Shown in pieces: positions 1 to 9,617 of a stretch of 64,000 bases of DNA. The DNA is taken from positions 372,001-436,000 of the forward strand of contig JAJQFD010000042.1 in the NCBI GenBank assembly GCA_021201335.1, written 5' to 3'. The position numbers and the translations under genes are program-made. Under the pieces are notes generated by a model. That model ran no database searches and was not told where the DNA came from. It saw only the letters and a program-made list of their open reading frames with translations. Position 1 is the first letter of the stretch. The number at the start of each line of letters is the position of its first letter. The DNA comes from Bacteroides sp. (lineage in GTDB: Bacteria; Bacteroidota; Bacteroidia; Bacteroidales; Bacteroidaceae).

Positions 1-1
1 G

Positions 2-2083
2 GTAGATAAAAGGAACAACTACAACAATAATATTAAGTTGATCAAATATTCTTTCCGTTCAAACATCAATATCGACCTGACTAAAACAACCGAGTTATTC
101 CTCAAAATGAGTGCTTCTTTTGATGATTACAACGGACCAATTGACGGAGGTACCGAAGTCTACCGAATGGCCATGCAAGCCAATCCGGTTTTGTTTCAAC
201 CTTACTATACACCGGATAATCAATACGTCAGTGTCAACCATATTTTATACGGGAATTATGGAGCCGGAAGTTACGTGAACCCGTATGCACAGGTACAAAG
301 AGGCTACAAGGAATACAGTAAAAATACCATCCTTGCCCAGTTGGGATTCAAGCAAAACCTGGATGTAATTACCAAGGGATTATCGGCAAGGGTACTGGTT
401 AATATCGACCGCTATGCAGAAACATCGGCAACCCGGGCATGGAATCCTTACTTCTATGGGGTTTCGAGTTATAACCTCAACGAAGGAAGTTACCGATTAA
501 AAAGATTGAGAACAGGTAGCGACGGACTCGACTTTAACCAAGGAAAAATGTATATCAACACAGCTTTCTATCTGGAAGGTACCCTGGAATATTCACGGCT
601 TTTCAAGGAAAAGCACCATACCAATGCCCTATTTGTTTATACCATGCGTGAGGCCAAAGAGTCAAACCCGGATATTAAGACCTTGCAGCTTTCCTTGCCT
701 AACCGGAATATCGGTTTTGCAGGTCGTCTGGCTTATAACTACGACAACCGTTATATGATTGAAGGTAACTTCGGTTACAACGGTTCAGAACGTTTTTCAA
801 AGAACAACCGGTGGGGATTCTTTCCGTCAATCGGGTTAGGTTGGATGCTCTCGAACGAAAAATTCTTTCAGCCGCTTTCTTCTTTCTTTAACCAGTTCAA
901 GCTTAAAGCCACCTATGGTATGGCAGGGAACGACCAGATTGGTAATAACGATGATCGGTTCTATTACATGTCGGAAGTCAAAAACAACGAAGATAAAGCC
1001 GTAAACTGGGGAGAAAGACTGGACTATAGTCCCGGAGGTGGATTTTATGTCAACCGATATGCCAACGACCAGATTGGATGGGAGAAATCTTATAAGTTGA
1101 ATGCCGGTGTGGAATTCAGTACTACCTTCGGCCTGAATGCGAACATCGAATACTTCCACGAGAAAAGAGAGAATATACTTTTATCCCGTACCATTCCTGC
1201 TACCACCGGAATTACCCAGGATGTAAAAGCCAATCTGGGAAAGGCCAAAGGAAGCGGATTCGATATAGAACTTAATTACGAAAAGTTCTTCAACAAAGAT
1301 CTTTGGCTGACTTCCCGGGGTACTTTCACCTACGCTGCCAGCAAAGTGCTGAAATGGGAAGAACCGGATTACAGCGAAACTCCATGGGTATCTGCCGTAA
1401 ACAAGACCATCGGACGGGTAGCCGGATACATTGCCGAACGTCTTTTTATTGACGAAGAAGAGGTAAGGAACTCCCCTACTCAATTCGGCGATTATACCGC
1501 AGGAGACATCAAATACCGCGATATAAACAGGGATGGCAAAATTAATGAACTGGATAAAGTTACTTTGGGTTATCCAAATACACCACAGATCATGTACGGA
1601 TTCGGTTTCTCCCTGGGTTACAAAGGCATTGATATATCCTGTTTCTTCCAGGGATCTGCACGGCAGTCTTTTATGCTGGACTTAGCCGATATCACTCCCT
1701 TCCATAATATTCGCGGAGACGGCCTGATCGGACAAAACGCCGTTCTGCAAGCTATTGCCGACAATTACTGGTCGGAATCCAATCCCAATCCGTATGCTTT
1801 CTGGCCCCGGCTACAAAACGGAATGAACGAAAACAACAAGCAGGAAAGCACCTGGTGGCTGCAAGATGCCAGCTATTTAAGGCTGAAATCAGTCGAACTC
1901 GGATACACGCTTCCGCAGGCTTTAACCAGAAAACTAAAAATAAGCAACCTGCGTCTCTACGTAAGCGGAACGAATCTCGTTCGGTGGAGTAAATTCAAAT
2001 TATGGGATCCGGAGATGGGAAAAAACGGATTGAATTACCCGATTCAGCAAGTATTCAACGTGGGTTTAAACGTAGGTTTTTAA
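2..2083 (+). CDS. SusC/RagA-family TonB-dependent outer-membrane transporter, C-terminal part
   Basis: The reading frame is open to the left edge, so the signal peptide, carboxypeptidase-like domain, plug and first barrel strands lie outside the window. What remains (about 690 residues) is the beta-barrel: alternating aromatic and polar strands, a late block reading SYLRLKSVELGYTLP, and a terminal FNVGLNVGF ending in the C-terminal Phe typical of barrel insertion signals. The family imports oligosaccharides across the outer membrane with a SusD lid, powered by TonB. The SusD gene follows after 13 bp, so the two are co-transcribed. Assignment to the family is secure; the substrate cannot be read from sequence, although the downstream GH36 suggests an alpha-galactoside. 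An internal TTG at 38 could be mistaken for a start but the frame clearly continues upstream. Confidence 0.95.
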   Translation, partial: VDKRNNYNNNIKLIKYSFRSNINIDLTKTTELFLKMSASFDDYNGPIDGGTEVYRMAMQANPVLFQPYYTPDNQYVSVNHILYGNYGAGSYVNPYAQVQRGYKEYSKNTILAQLGFKQNLDVITKGLSARVLVNIDRYAETSATRAWNPYFYGVSSYNLNEGSYRLKRLRTGSDGLDFNQGKMYINTAFYLEGTLEYSRLFKEKHHTNALFVYTMREAKESNPDIKTLQLSLPNRNIGFAGRLAYNYDNRYMIEGNFGYNGSERFSKNNRWGFFPSIGLGWMLSNEKFFQPLSSFFNQFKLKATYGMAGNDQIGNNDDRFYYMSEVKNNEDKAVNWGERLDYSPGGGFYVNRYANDQIGWEKSYKLNAGVEFSTTFGLNANIEYFHEKRENILLSRTIPATTGITQDVKANLGKAKGSGFDIELNYEKFFNKDLWLTSRGTFTYAASKVLKWEEPDYSETPWVSAVNKTIGRVAGYIAERLFIDEEEVRNSPTQFGDYTAGDIKYRDINRDGKINELDKVTLGYPNTPQIMYGFGFSLGYKGIDISCFFQGSARQSFMLDLADITPFHNIRGDGLIGQNAVLQAIADNYWSESNPNPYAFWPRLQNGMNENNKQESTWWLQDASYLRLKSVELGYTLPQALTRKLKISNLRLYVSGTNLVRWSKFKLWDPEMGKNGLNYPIQQVFNVGLNVGF

Positions 2084-2096
2084 CAAACAAATAAGT

Positions 2097-4070
2097 ATGA
2101 TTATGAAGTCAGTTTACAAATATATAGCTTCTCTTTGCATGGCCCTGTGCATGGCGTCTTGCGATTACCTGGATATCATGCCGGATGATGTAGTGACGGT
2201 CAACAGCATGTTTGCCGACCGGTATACGGCCGAACGATACCTCGCAACCTGTTATCATGGATTCCCGCGGTTGGGCGAAACGAATGGCAACCCCGCCCTG
2301 ATCGGTTCCATGGAAATGGTTTACAATAAATCAACTGATATGGTGAATAATGCCTGCATGAAGCTGGCACTGGGACAAAACAGTTCCTCCACCAATGTCA
2401 TCGACTACTGGCAGGGGGGTGGCGGTTGTTATGCGAATATCCGCATCTGCAACGATTTTCTGGAAGGCATCGACCAGGTGGACGACCTCACTTTGAGCCA
2501 ACGCGAACGTATGAAAGCTGAAGTGAAACTACTGAAGGCCTACCTTCATTTTTACCTGATCCGGTTTTACGGACCCATCTGCCCCATCCGGAAAAACACT
2601 TCTGTCAATGAATCTACCCAAGGCGCGCGCGTATACCGGGAAAAGATAGACGATTGTTTCGCATATGTACTCGAACTCATTCAGGAAGCAATTGACAGTA
2701 ATGCATTACCGTCTATCATCGTGAACCGGGCCACGGAACTGGGACGTTTCACCCTTCCTGCTGCTCACATGCTTAAAGCACGGGTACTGGTTCACTGGGC
2801 TAGTCCGCTATTTAACGGCAATACCGATTATAATGATTTTCTGGATCACAACAAAGAACCTTTCTTCAACCAGATAGAAGATCCCAACCGATGGAGAACA
2901 GCGGCCGAAGCATGCGACGAGGCTATCAAAGCCTGCGAAGAAGCAAACATCCGTCTTTACCAGTTATCTGATTACAGCACCGGAAACAGTTTGTCGGACG
3001 AAACGATGATGGTAAATGCCTTGAGAAGTTCTGTTTCGGAACTCTGGAACAGCGAAATCATCTGGGCCTGCACACGTTCACTCGTGGACGGCGGTTTCCA
3101 GAGTTCCTGTATCCCCCGCCTTGAAAACGGAACTGTAGCCCTGACGACCGGAACCATCAGTTTACCTTTCAGCACCGTAAACTTGTTTTATATCAAAAAC
3201 GGATTACCCATCGAACACGATCCTGCTTATTACAAAGACGGGATGTATCTGCCAGTCAGATATTCGACTAATAATGAAACCTTTACGCAGTATTATGATT
3301 TCGATTATAACTTCCGTTATGTCATCGAGAATGAAACTACCGCAGGTATGAATTTCGACCGGGAACCCCGCTACTATGCATCGGTAGGTTTCGACAGAGG
3401 CGTTTGGTATGGCAACGCTTACAATAACCCCACTGACGACCGGAACGGTACACAGGCCGCTTACCGCTATCCGCGCAACTTATTCGGAGAGTTTTCATCG
3501 GTATGGAATGCTATCTGGTACAATGCCACAGGATTCTGGCCCAAGAAAATGGTTTCACTGAGATCCGTCTCCACCGGAAGCGATAATATGTCTTTCCATA
3601 ACTTTGCTTTCCCCGATATGCGGTATGCCGACCTGCTATTAATGGCAGCCGAAGCCTGGAATGAAGTAGAAAGTCAACCCACCGAAAAGGTGTACGGCTA
3701 TCTGGATCAGGTAAGAAAACGGGCCGGACTGGAAGGAATCCGGGAAACTTATACGAAGTATGCAGACACTCCTTATAAGGAGTATCCGGGTAATAAAACC
3801 CGCATGCGGGAGATTATCCAACGGGAACGCAAAGTGGAACTGGCGTGCGAAGGGTCTTACTTCTGGGACAGTCGTCGCTGGAAGACCGCCATAAAAGAAC
3901 AAAACCGGGTGATTCAGGGATGGAATGTACTGAGAGGTGAAACCGCCAACGATTATTACATCCCCACCAACCTATACAATCAGGAATTCACCCACCGGGA
4001 TTATTTCGCTCCGATACCCGACGGTGATATTATTAAGAACCCACAGTTGGTACAAAACCCGGGATGGTAA
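2097..4070 (+). CDS. SusD/RagB-family surface glycan-binding lipoprotein
   Basis: A 657-residue protein starting with a lipoprotein signal peptide whose lipobox ends in ASC (Cys about 22 residues in), followed by the family hallmark YLDIMP. The N-terminal TPR-like helices contain AEVKLLKAYLHFYLIRFYG, a typical SusD helix, and the C-terminal part has DMRYADLLLMAAEAWNE and RMREIIQRERKVELACEG, both standard for SusD/RagB. It forms the lid of the preceding SusC and binds glycan at the cell surface. A second ATG two codons in (2103, giving MKSVYKY) fits the signal peptide equally well. The gene is 13 bp after the SusC and 38 bp before the next lipoprotein gene, consistent with one operon. Family certain, ligand unknown. 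Confidence 0.95.
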   Translation: MIMKSVYKYIASLCMALCMASCDYLDIMPDDVVTVNSMFADRYTAERYLATCYHGFPRLGETNGNPALIGSMEMVYNKSTDMVNNACMKLALGQNSSSTNVIDYWQGGGGCYANIRICNDFLEGIDQVDDLTLSQRERMKAEVKLLKAYLHFYLIRFYGPICPIRKNTSVNESTQGARVYREKIDDCFAYVLELIQEAIDSNALPSIIVNRATELGRFTLPAAHMLKARVLVHWASPLFNGNTDYNDFLDHNKEPFFNQIEDPNRWRTAAEACDEAIKACEEANIRLYQLSDYSTGNSLSDETMMVNALRSSVSELWNSEIIWACTRSLVDGGFQSSCIPRLENGTVALTTGTISLPFSTVNLFYIKNGLPIEHDPAYYKDGMYLPVRYSTNNETFTQYYDFDYNFRYVIENETTAGMNFDREPRYYASVGFDRGVWYGNAYNNPTDDRNGTQAAYRYPRNLFGEFSSVWNAIWYNATGFWPKKMVSLRSVSTGSDNMSFHNFAFPDMRYADLLLMAAEAWNEVESQPTEKVYGYLDQVRKRAGLEGIRETYTKYADTPYKEYPGNKTRMREIIQRERKVELACEGSYFWDSRRWKTAIKEQNRVIQGWNVLRGETANDYYIPTNLYNQEFTHRDYFAPIPDGDIIKNPQLVQNPGW

Positions 4071-4108
4071 TGGATAAATTGAAAGTGGAAAATTGAGAAT
4101 TGAAAATT

Positions 4109-5302
4109 ATGAAAAGGATATATTATATAATAGTAGTGGCCGTATTATGGATGAGTGGCTGCGACGAGAAGAAGCTGGAACCCATTACTCCCAGTCTCGG
4201 TAAACCGGGAGTTCCCTCGGAAGTGAAAGCAGAACCGATAGCAGGGGGAGTTTTAATCTCTTACCGAATTCCCGAAAATGAGGATATTCTGGGGGTGAAA
4301 GCTGTATATCAGTTATCCGATGGAAAAACCCGCGAAGTGATGTCTTCCCTTTTTAGCGACCGGGTAAGGATTGAAGGATACATTGACGAAGAAGAGAAAA
4401 AGGTGACTCTCTACGCTGTGAACCGGGCCATGGTTCTATCCGATCCGGTGGAAATTGGTTTCACCCCGTTGGAAGCAGCCATCAGCAAGGTAAGTAAAAG
4501 CATGCAAATAGCCCCGGATTTCGGAGGCGCGCAATACTCGTGGGAGAATGAAGACCGGGCAAACCTAACGCTCGAAGTATTGACTACCGACTCCGTTGGA
4601 GTAATGACGGCGATGAGAATACTGACAACTGCCACCGCAACCGGTATTTATAACTTGCGCGGATACGATACAGATCCCCGTTGGTTCGGAGCCATCTTCC
4701 GCGATAATTTCGGGAATGCAACCGATACGATTTTCCCTGTTAATACCAACGGCGAAAGGATACAGTTGTCACCCATGTACGAACAGAAACTGGATAAGAA
4801 GCTATTCCGCTTCCTTTACCTGAACAATGACCAGAGCTTCAGTAACTTTGGGGGGAGTGAAAATGATATAATTGACGATAATGTGGAAACCTTTGGCCAC
4901 TCCAGTAACGGTTCATTGCCGGCACCTCTCAGTATTGATCTTGGCGGAAAAGTAAAATTAAGCCGTGTAGTCATTCACCAGAGAAACAATGATTACTACG
5001 GATGGGGAAACCCAAAAACGTTCGATGTTTACGGTACCAACGAGGAACCGGACAAGAGTGGCGACTGGAATCAATGGAACCATCTTCTGGATTGCGAAAT
5101 CATTAAACCTTCCGGATTGTCGATCGGCAATAATTCCGAAGAGGATATCGAAACAGCTGAAAACGGACATGACTTCACCTTCAGCCTCGACCAGGAGCCT
5201 TTGCGCTACATTCGTATCCGGTTTCTATCGGTATGGACCAGTTCTACCTTCTGCCACCCGGCCGAAATAACCTTCTACGGAGATCCGAACATCAATGAAT
5301 AA
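4109..5302 (+). CDS. PUL surface lipoprotein, DUF4959/DUF5126/DUF5000 type
   Basis: About 397 residues from the ATG at 4109. A TTG nine bases upstream is in frame, but the ATG gives a clean lipoprotein signal (MKRIYYIIVVAVLWMSGC). The mature N-terminus (LEPITPSLGKPGVPSEVKAE) is the usual opening of DUF4959 proteins. A middle beta-sandwich follows, and the C-terminal 140 residues resemble a discoidin/F5-8-type carbohydrate-binding fold (PLSIDLGGKVKLSRVVIHQR, later RYIRIRFLSVW). Such proteins sit next to SusD in many Bacteroidales PULs and are thought to be accessory surface glycan-binding proteins. The 38-bp gap before it is an A/T-rich run with repeated attgaaaatt-like words. It overlaps the upstream extension of the next gene, so the two are translated from one message. 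Domain names are from recognition, not from a search. Confidence 0.8.
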   Translation: MKRIYYIIVVAVLWMSGCDEKKLEPITPSLGKPGVPSEVKAEPIAGGVLISYRIPENEDILGVKAVYQLSDGKTREVMSSLFSDRVRIEGYIDEEEKKVTLYAVNRAMVLSDPVEIGFTPLEAAISKVSKSMQIAPDFGGAQYSWENEDRANLTLEVLTTDSVGVMTAMRILTTATATGIYNLRGYDTDPRWFGAIFRDNFGNATDTIFPVNTNGERIQLSPMYEQKLDKKLFRFLYLNNDQSFSNFGGSENDIIDDNVETFGHSSNGSLPAPLSIDLGGKVKLSRVVIHQRNNDYYGWGNPKTFDVYGTNEEPDKSGDWNQWNHLLDCEIIKPSGLSIGNNSEEDIETAENGHDFTFSLDQEPLRYIRIRFLSVWTSSTFCHPAEITFYGDPNINE

Positions 5303-5324
5303 CACTCTTATAAAGACGAATCAG

Positions 5325-6518
5325 ATGAAAAAAATACATTATATCGGGTTATGGATGTTGTGTGCCTGCCTCCTGACTGCATGCGACGACCTCATGGATA
5401 CCCACAAAGAATTTATCCAGGGTGGTGAGATTATCTACGCGCCCAAACCGGATACCATTTTCTTCGTTGCCGGAAAAAACCGGGTGGAAGCGAACTATAC
5501 CATTTCCAAAGCACCGAACGTCAATTCGGTTAATATCTACTGGAACAGTGGACAAGACTCGCTGATTACCCAGGTTGAACTATCTACAGAGGAGGTGAAC
5601 GGAAAGATTATCCTTCCTTCACTCAAAGAAAAATCCTATACTTTCACTATACAGTTACAGGACAAGTACGGACATAAATCTCTGGAAGTAACATCTTTTA
5701 GAACAGCTTACGGAGAGAACTACCAGAACAGCCTCACGGGCAGGCGTATCAAGCAGATGCAAAGCAATGCGGAAGGTGGTATCGTGGAATGGGATATTGC
5801 CCAGGATGGCCTGGTGTACAACGAACTAAAATATACCGATGTCAACGGGAAAACTCAGGAACTACGAATGGAAGCCGATCAGGGAAGTATTCTTTGCCCG
5901 AATGCAGCCAGCGGCAGCAACATTGAATACCGGTCGGCCTACATACCGGAGGAGGCTAGTATAGATACATTTTACACCGCCTGGCAAAACTCAGCGGAAG
6001 CAGGAATGAACTTTCCTCATATCTATGAATACGCCGATGTCAACCGGGAAAACTGGGAAATTCTTTATTTCGATAACAGCGATCCCGAGGAAGGAAGTCC
6101 GCAAAACATGCTGGATAATAACCAGGATTCTTATTGGCATTCGGATTACCACAATGCCACCCGTTTCCCATATACGTTTATCATTGACATGAAACAAACG
6201 TTATGGGTCGGCAAAATGGGAGCAGTATCCCGTAAGGATGTCTTCTACTCAAAAGGAATATCCTACTATGTAACCGAAGATACGGAATACGCCCATGACC
6301 CGAACGGTAATAACTGGACATATATCGGAGATGTGGAGTTACGTCAGGAAAACGGTTGGCAATGGAGCACAATCTCCCCGGATACAGCAGAAAAAGAACT
6401 GCGTGGAAGATTCCTGAAAGTGGTATTTATCAGTGGCCATAACGGCGATCACCTGGGAGCGATAGCAGAACTCGGTGTGCAACGAATTTCAGCCGTAGAC
6501 GGAAACGAGGTAGATTGA
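5325..6518 (+). CDS. PUL surface lipoprotein, DUF4998 with C-terminal discoidin-like domain
   Basis: About 397 residues from the ATG at 5325. The frame also allows a start at 5295, overlapping the previous stop, but only the later start gives a proper lipoprotein signal peptide with a Cys in LLTACDD. The motif CDDLMDTHKEFIQGGEIIYAPKPD and the following Fn3-like strands are characteristic of DUF4998 proteins (only part of the motif is needed for recognition: DTHKEFIQGGE). The C-terminal 170 residues again look like an F5/8-type fold (SYWHSDYH, TFIIDMKQ, RGRFLKVVFISG). Likely a third surface-exposed binding protein of the same complex as the SusC/SusD pair. It sits 23 bp behind the DUF4959 gene and 56 bp ahead of the GH36 gene. 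Confidence 0.8.
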   Translation: MKKIHYIGLWMLCACLLTACDDLMDTHKEFIQGGEIIYAPKPDTIFFVAGKNRVEANYTISKAPNVNSVNIYWNSGQDSLITQVELSTEEVNGKIILPSLKEKSYTFTIQLQDKYGHKSLEVTSFRTAYGENYQNSLTGRRIKQMQSNAEGGIVEWDIAQDGLVYNELKYTDVNGKTQELRMEADQGSILCPNAASGSNIEYRSAYIPEEASIDTFYTAWQNSAEAGMNFPHIYEYADVNRENWEILYFDNSDPEEGSPQNMLDNNQDSYWHSDYHNATRFPYTFIIDMKQTLWVGKMGAVSRKDVFYSKGISYYVTEDTEYAHDPNGNNWTYIGDVELRQENGWQWSTISPDTAEKELRGRFLKVVFISGHNGDHLGAIAELGVQRISAVDGNEVD

Positions 6519-6573
6519 GGATTCAAACCATAAGACCATATTTTACCAATCATAAATAAAACGTATTGATACA

Positions 6574-8763
6574 ATGATGAAAAAAATCTTCCTCCTGTTG
6601 GTGGTCCTCGCGATCACCCTTTCTTCCCGGGCCTGGGATTATGACATCCTCGTCTCCACCCCAAATACATCGCTGCTTTTTGCTGCCAATAAAGGTGGAG
6701 ACCTGCGGTTCGCCTACTACGGAGATAGAATAACTCCCGGACAAATTAACCAAATACATGATGCCTGGGTTGGCCTCAACCGGCCTGCTTATCCTGCATT
6801 CGGAATGGACTGTACCCGTTCGTATGCCATCCAGGTAGTACACCCGGACGGGAATATGACGCTCAATCTGGTCGTTGAAGGAGTAGAAGAAACAAAGTCG
6901 GAAAACGCGACCGTTACCAGTATCACGATGAAAGACAAAGTATATCCCTTCACCGTGAAAATGAATTGTAAGGCGTATCAAAACTCTGACGTCATCGAAA
7001 TCTGGACAGGCATTTTCCACACGGAGAAAAAAGCGGTGACGTTGAAACGCTTCGATTCCGCCTGTCTGCCGATACGCCGGGGGGATGTCTGGATTTCTCA
7101 TCTGCACGGAACCTGGTTGGCAGAAAGCAGTCTTACCGCCGAACCCCTGACTCCCGGCATGAAAGTGATACACAATACTGACGGTATCCGCAACGGACAA
7201 CTTGATCATGCGGAACTAATGTTCTCCCTCGATGGAAAACCTCGCGAGAACGAAGGCCGGGTAATTGGAGCGGCCCTCTGCTGGAGCGGCAACTACAAAC
7301 TACGGGTTGACACTCAGGATAACCATTCACACATGCTCTTCGCCGGAATGAATGAGGAAGCTTCGGAATACAAACTGGAACCGAAAACTACTTTCACCAC
7401 TCCCAAACTGGCGATTACTTACACCAATGAAGGACTGAGTGGAGCCAGTCGGAATTACCACCGCTGGGCCCGCAATGGGCAGATACATGGCGGCAATGTA
7501 CCGCGGGATATTCTACTAAACAGTTGGGAAGGAGTTTACTTCGACATTAACGAAGAGGTAATGGACCAGATGATGCAAGACATTGCCGATATGGGAGGCG
7601 AACTATTCGTGATGGACGACGGTTGGTTTGGGGATAAATACCCCCGCAACAACGATCATTCTTCCCTGGGCGACTGGGTGGTGAACCGCCGGAAACTACC
7701 GAACGGAATAGAAGGGCTTATCACGACCGCGAAAAAACACGGGATTAAATTCGGTATCTGGATTGAACCGGAAAGTACCAACACCGTCAGCGAACTGTAC
7801 GATAAACATCCCGACTGGGTAATCCGGGTTCCGAACCGCGAGCCCCGCTACGGACGGGGAGGTACACAATTGCTGCTCGATCTTTCCAACCCGCAGGTAC
7901 AGGATTTTGTTTTTAGCGTAGTCGATGATTTGATGACCCGGTACCCCGAAATAGCTTACATGAAATGGGATGCCAACTTGTCTTTACTGAATTACGGCTC
8001 TTCCTATCTGCCGAAAGACAAACAATCGCACCTTTACATTGAGTATCACCGTGGGTTGGAGAAAGCAGTACAACGAATTCGTGAGAAATACCCGAACCTG
8101 GTAATGCAGGCTTGCGGTGGCGGAGGAGGCCGGGTGAACTACGGTGCCATGCAAGGCTTTGACGAATTCTGGGTCAGTGACAACACCGATGCGATGCAAC
8201 GCATCTTCATGCAATGGGGTACTTCTTATTTCTTTCCCCCGATTGCCATGGCGCAGCATGTCAGTGCTTCACCGAATCACCAGACCGGAAAAATCGTCCC
8301 TATCAAGTTCCGCTTTGATGTTGCCATGACCGGACGACTGGGTATGGAGATCCAACCCAACACCATGAACGAACAGGAAAAGCAGTTTGCCCGGAAAGCC
8401 ATCGCTACTTATAAAGAGATACGTCCGGTGATTCAGTTCGGCGATCTGTACCGATTGATTTCTCCTTTCGATAAAAAAGAAGTGGCTTCCTTAATGTACA
8501 TCACTCCGGAGAAAGACCGGGCAGTCTTCTTTGCCTATAAGTTGGATCATTATATGAATCAACTGATTCCCCCTTTCCGGATGGCAGGATTAAAAGAAGA
8601 TCGGTTTTACCGGATCAAAGAATTAAATGTTCCGGAGGGAGAAAAGCCTTGTCAGTTACATGATAAGATCGTCTCCGGGAAGATATTGATGAATGTCGGA
8701 CTAGAAATTCCATTGGGGAAAGAATATGCAAGCCGTATATTTGAATTGAATCTGGTGCGTTAA
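6574..8763 (+). CDS. GH36-family alpha-galactosidase (secreted)
   Basis: A 729-residue protein with an N-terminal signal peptide (KKIFLLLVVLAITLSSRAW). The layout is that of GH36: N-terminal beta-supersandwich, then the catalytic barrel with DGWFGDKYPRNN, GIKFGIWIEPES, the nucleophile motif KWDAN (Asp about 466) and the acid/base motif SDNTD (Asp about 536). CGGGGGRVNYG precedes the acid/base as usual. It would release terminal alpha-galactose from oligosaccharides, probably in the periplasm. It closes the left PUL and is followed by an inverted repeat that may act as a terminator. A paralogue lies at 47161-49327 on the other strand. The replacement of the common WxEPEM by WIEPES may affect specificity. 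Alpha-N-acetylgalactosaminidase is the main alternative activity. Confidence 0.9.
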   Translation: MMKKIFLLLVVLAITLSSRAWDYDILVSTPNTSLLFAANKGGDLRFAYYGDRITPGQINQIHDAWVGLNRPAYPAFGMDCTRSYAIQVVHPDGNMTLNLVVEGVEETKSENATVTSITMKDKVYPFTVKMNCKAYQNSDVIEIWTGIFHTEKKAVTLKRFDSACLPIRRGDVWISHLHGTWLAESSLTAEPLTPGMKVIHNTDGIRNGQLDHAELMFSLDGKPRENEGRVIGAALCWSGNYKLRVDTQDNHSHMLFAGMNEEASEYKLEPKTTFTTPKLAITYTNEGLSGASRNYHRWARNGQIHGGNVPRDILLNSWEGVYFDINEEVMDQMMQDIADMGGELFVMDDGWFGDKYPRNNDHSSLGDWVVNRRKLPNGIEGLITTAKKHGIKFGIWIEPESTNTVSELYDKHPDWVIRVPNREPRYGRGGTQLLLDLSNPQVQDFVFSVVDDLMTRYPEIAYMKWDANLSLLNYGSSYLPKDKQSHLYIEYHRGLEKAVQRIREKYPNLVMQACGGGGGRVNYGAMQGFDEFWVSDNTDAMQRIFMQWGTSYFFPPIAMAQHVSASPNHQTGKIVPIKFRFDVAMTGRLGMEIQPNTMNEQEKQFARKAIATYKEIRPVIQFGDLYRLISPFDKKEVASLMYITPEKDRAVFFAYKLDHYMNQLIPPFRMAGLKEDRFYRIKELNVPEGEKPCQLHDKIVSGKILMNVGLEIPLGKEYASRIFELNLVR

Positions 8764-8785
8764 CGGTTACCCTAAATAATAGCTC

Positions 8786-8866
8786 GTCATCCTGAACGCA
8801 GTGAAGGATCTGCTCCGAAATCGTAGAATCGAACAGGAACAGATCCTTCACTGCGTTCAGGATGAC
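8786..8866. repeat. Inverted repeat (REP/MITE-like) with 27-bp perfect arms
   Basis: Left arm 8786-8812 and right arm 8840-8866 are perfect reverse complements (begin GTCATCCTGAACGCAG). The 27-bp loop holds CGTAGAA. It lies 22 bp after the GH36 stop, so it may double as a terminator or RNA-stabilising hairpin. Related copies with the same loop word are at 22471-22552 and 33442-33523, which marks a dispersed family rather than a simple terminator. Confidence 0.85.
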
Positions 8867-9007
8867 AAGGATTTATCAATTTGTCAAAAAGTCAAATCAA
8901 CCCTCTTATAATGGCGTTATTTGAGATTAATTACGGGTTCTTTCAAAAAATTCGATTCTCACGCATTAGAGAAATTCAAAACGATCTTCATCGACTCGTA
9001 ATTGCAT

Positions 9008-9281
9008 CAAAAGAAAATAAACTGATTCAATTTCCTTTCATATAAATTCCACAAAAGAAAATTGATAGCAAAAAGACGATCTTCAATCCTCCTCTTTTAT
9101 AGAGCATTTAGAGAAAGAAACATCGTTGAAATGGGTATTTTCTACTAAACAACCACTCTTTTGATTTTCTTCCGGTAGATTTCCGGCCAAATGCCGGTAG
9201 CATTCCACTTATCTTCCGGTAGCAAAAGGCCCAAATGCTAGTAGCATTTGACCGAAGTTGCGATAGTATTTCATTGAAAAA
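9008..9281. repeat. Degenerate tandem array, 22-bp period (array A)
   Basis: In the 854-bp gap between the GH36 gene and the next ORF. CCGGTAG occurs at 9172, 9194 and 9216, with CTAGTAG at 9238 and GCGATAG at 9260, all exactly 22 bp apart. Upstream, CAAAAGAAAA occurs at 9008 and 9052 (44 bp apart). The units are otherwise diverged. A short ORF over this region (9235-9420) is not credible because it follows the repeat. The rest of the gap (8867-9007 and 9282-9582) is A/T-rich with no gene or clear hairpin. Confidence 0.75.
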
Positions 9282-9582
9282 GGTACTTTATTGGAATCTA
9301 TCTACCGGTTTTTCTCCATTACAACCGTATTTTCTTAACATTTTTACACAACTAGCATTTTTTAGGCGTAATTACGAAAAATACCCCGTTTTTAAAAAGA
9401 GTGTTTTTAAATCAAAATAGCAGCAAAACAAATCAGACACAAGCAAACTGACAATCATTAAAAATGAAAAGGAATTTCTTAAACCATCTTACTTAATTAC
9501 TACTGACCATGGGATGGAGAATAAAAAACTTGATTTGATAATTATACTGATTCCAGTTATTCATAAGTTCAATTATTTTACA

Positions 9583-9590
9583 TATATTTG
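9583..9590 (+). promoter_or_regulatory. Candidate -7 promoter element TATATTTG
   Basis: Perfect match to the Bacteroides -7 consensus TAnnTTTG, 28 bp before the ATG at 9618. No convincing -33 TTTG is visible at the expected distance. Confidence 0.5.
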
Positions 9591-9617
9591 TTGTAAACAC
9601 CATAAAATAGCAATACT

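Noticed and set aside
2..2083. Left SusC and right SusC as two halves of one gene on a circular molecule
   Set aside because: The coordinates are a window of a larger sequence, and both partial genes have normal but separate contexts; nothing links them.
6550..7209. 219-codon ORF opposite the GH36 gene
   Set aside because: Antisense shadow of a clearly real enzyme; composition is what codon complement produces and no domain is recognisable.
9235..9420. Short ORF of 61 codons
   Set aside because: It runs across the 22-bp repeats, has no homology-like motifs and no promoter; coding character is absent.
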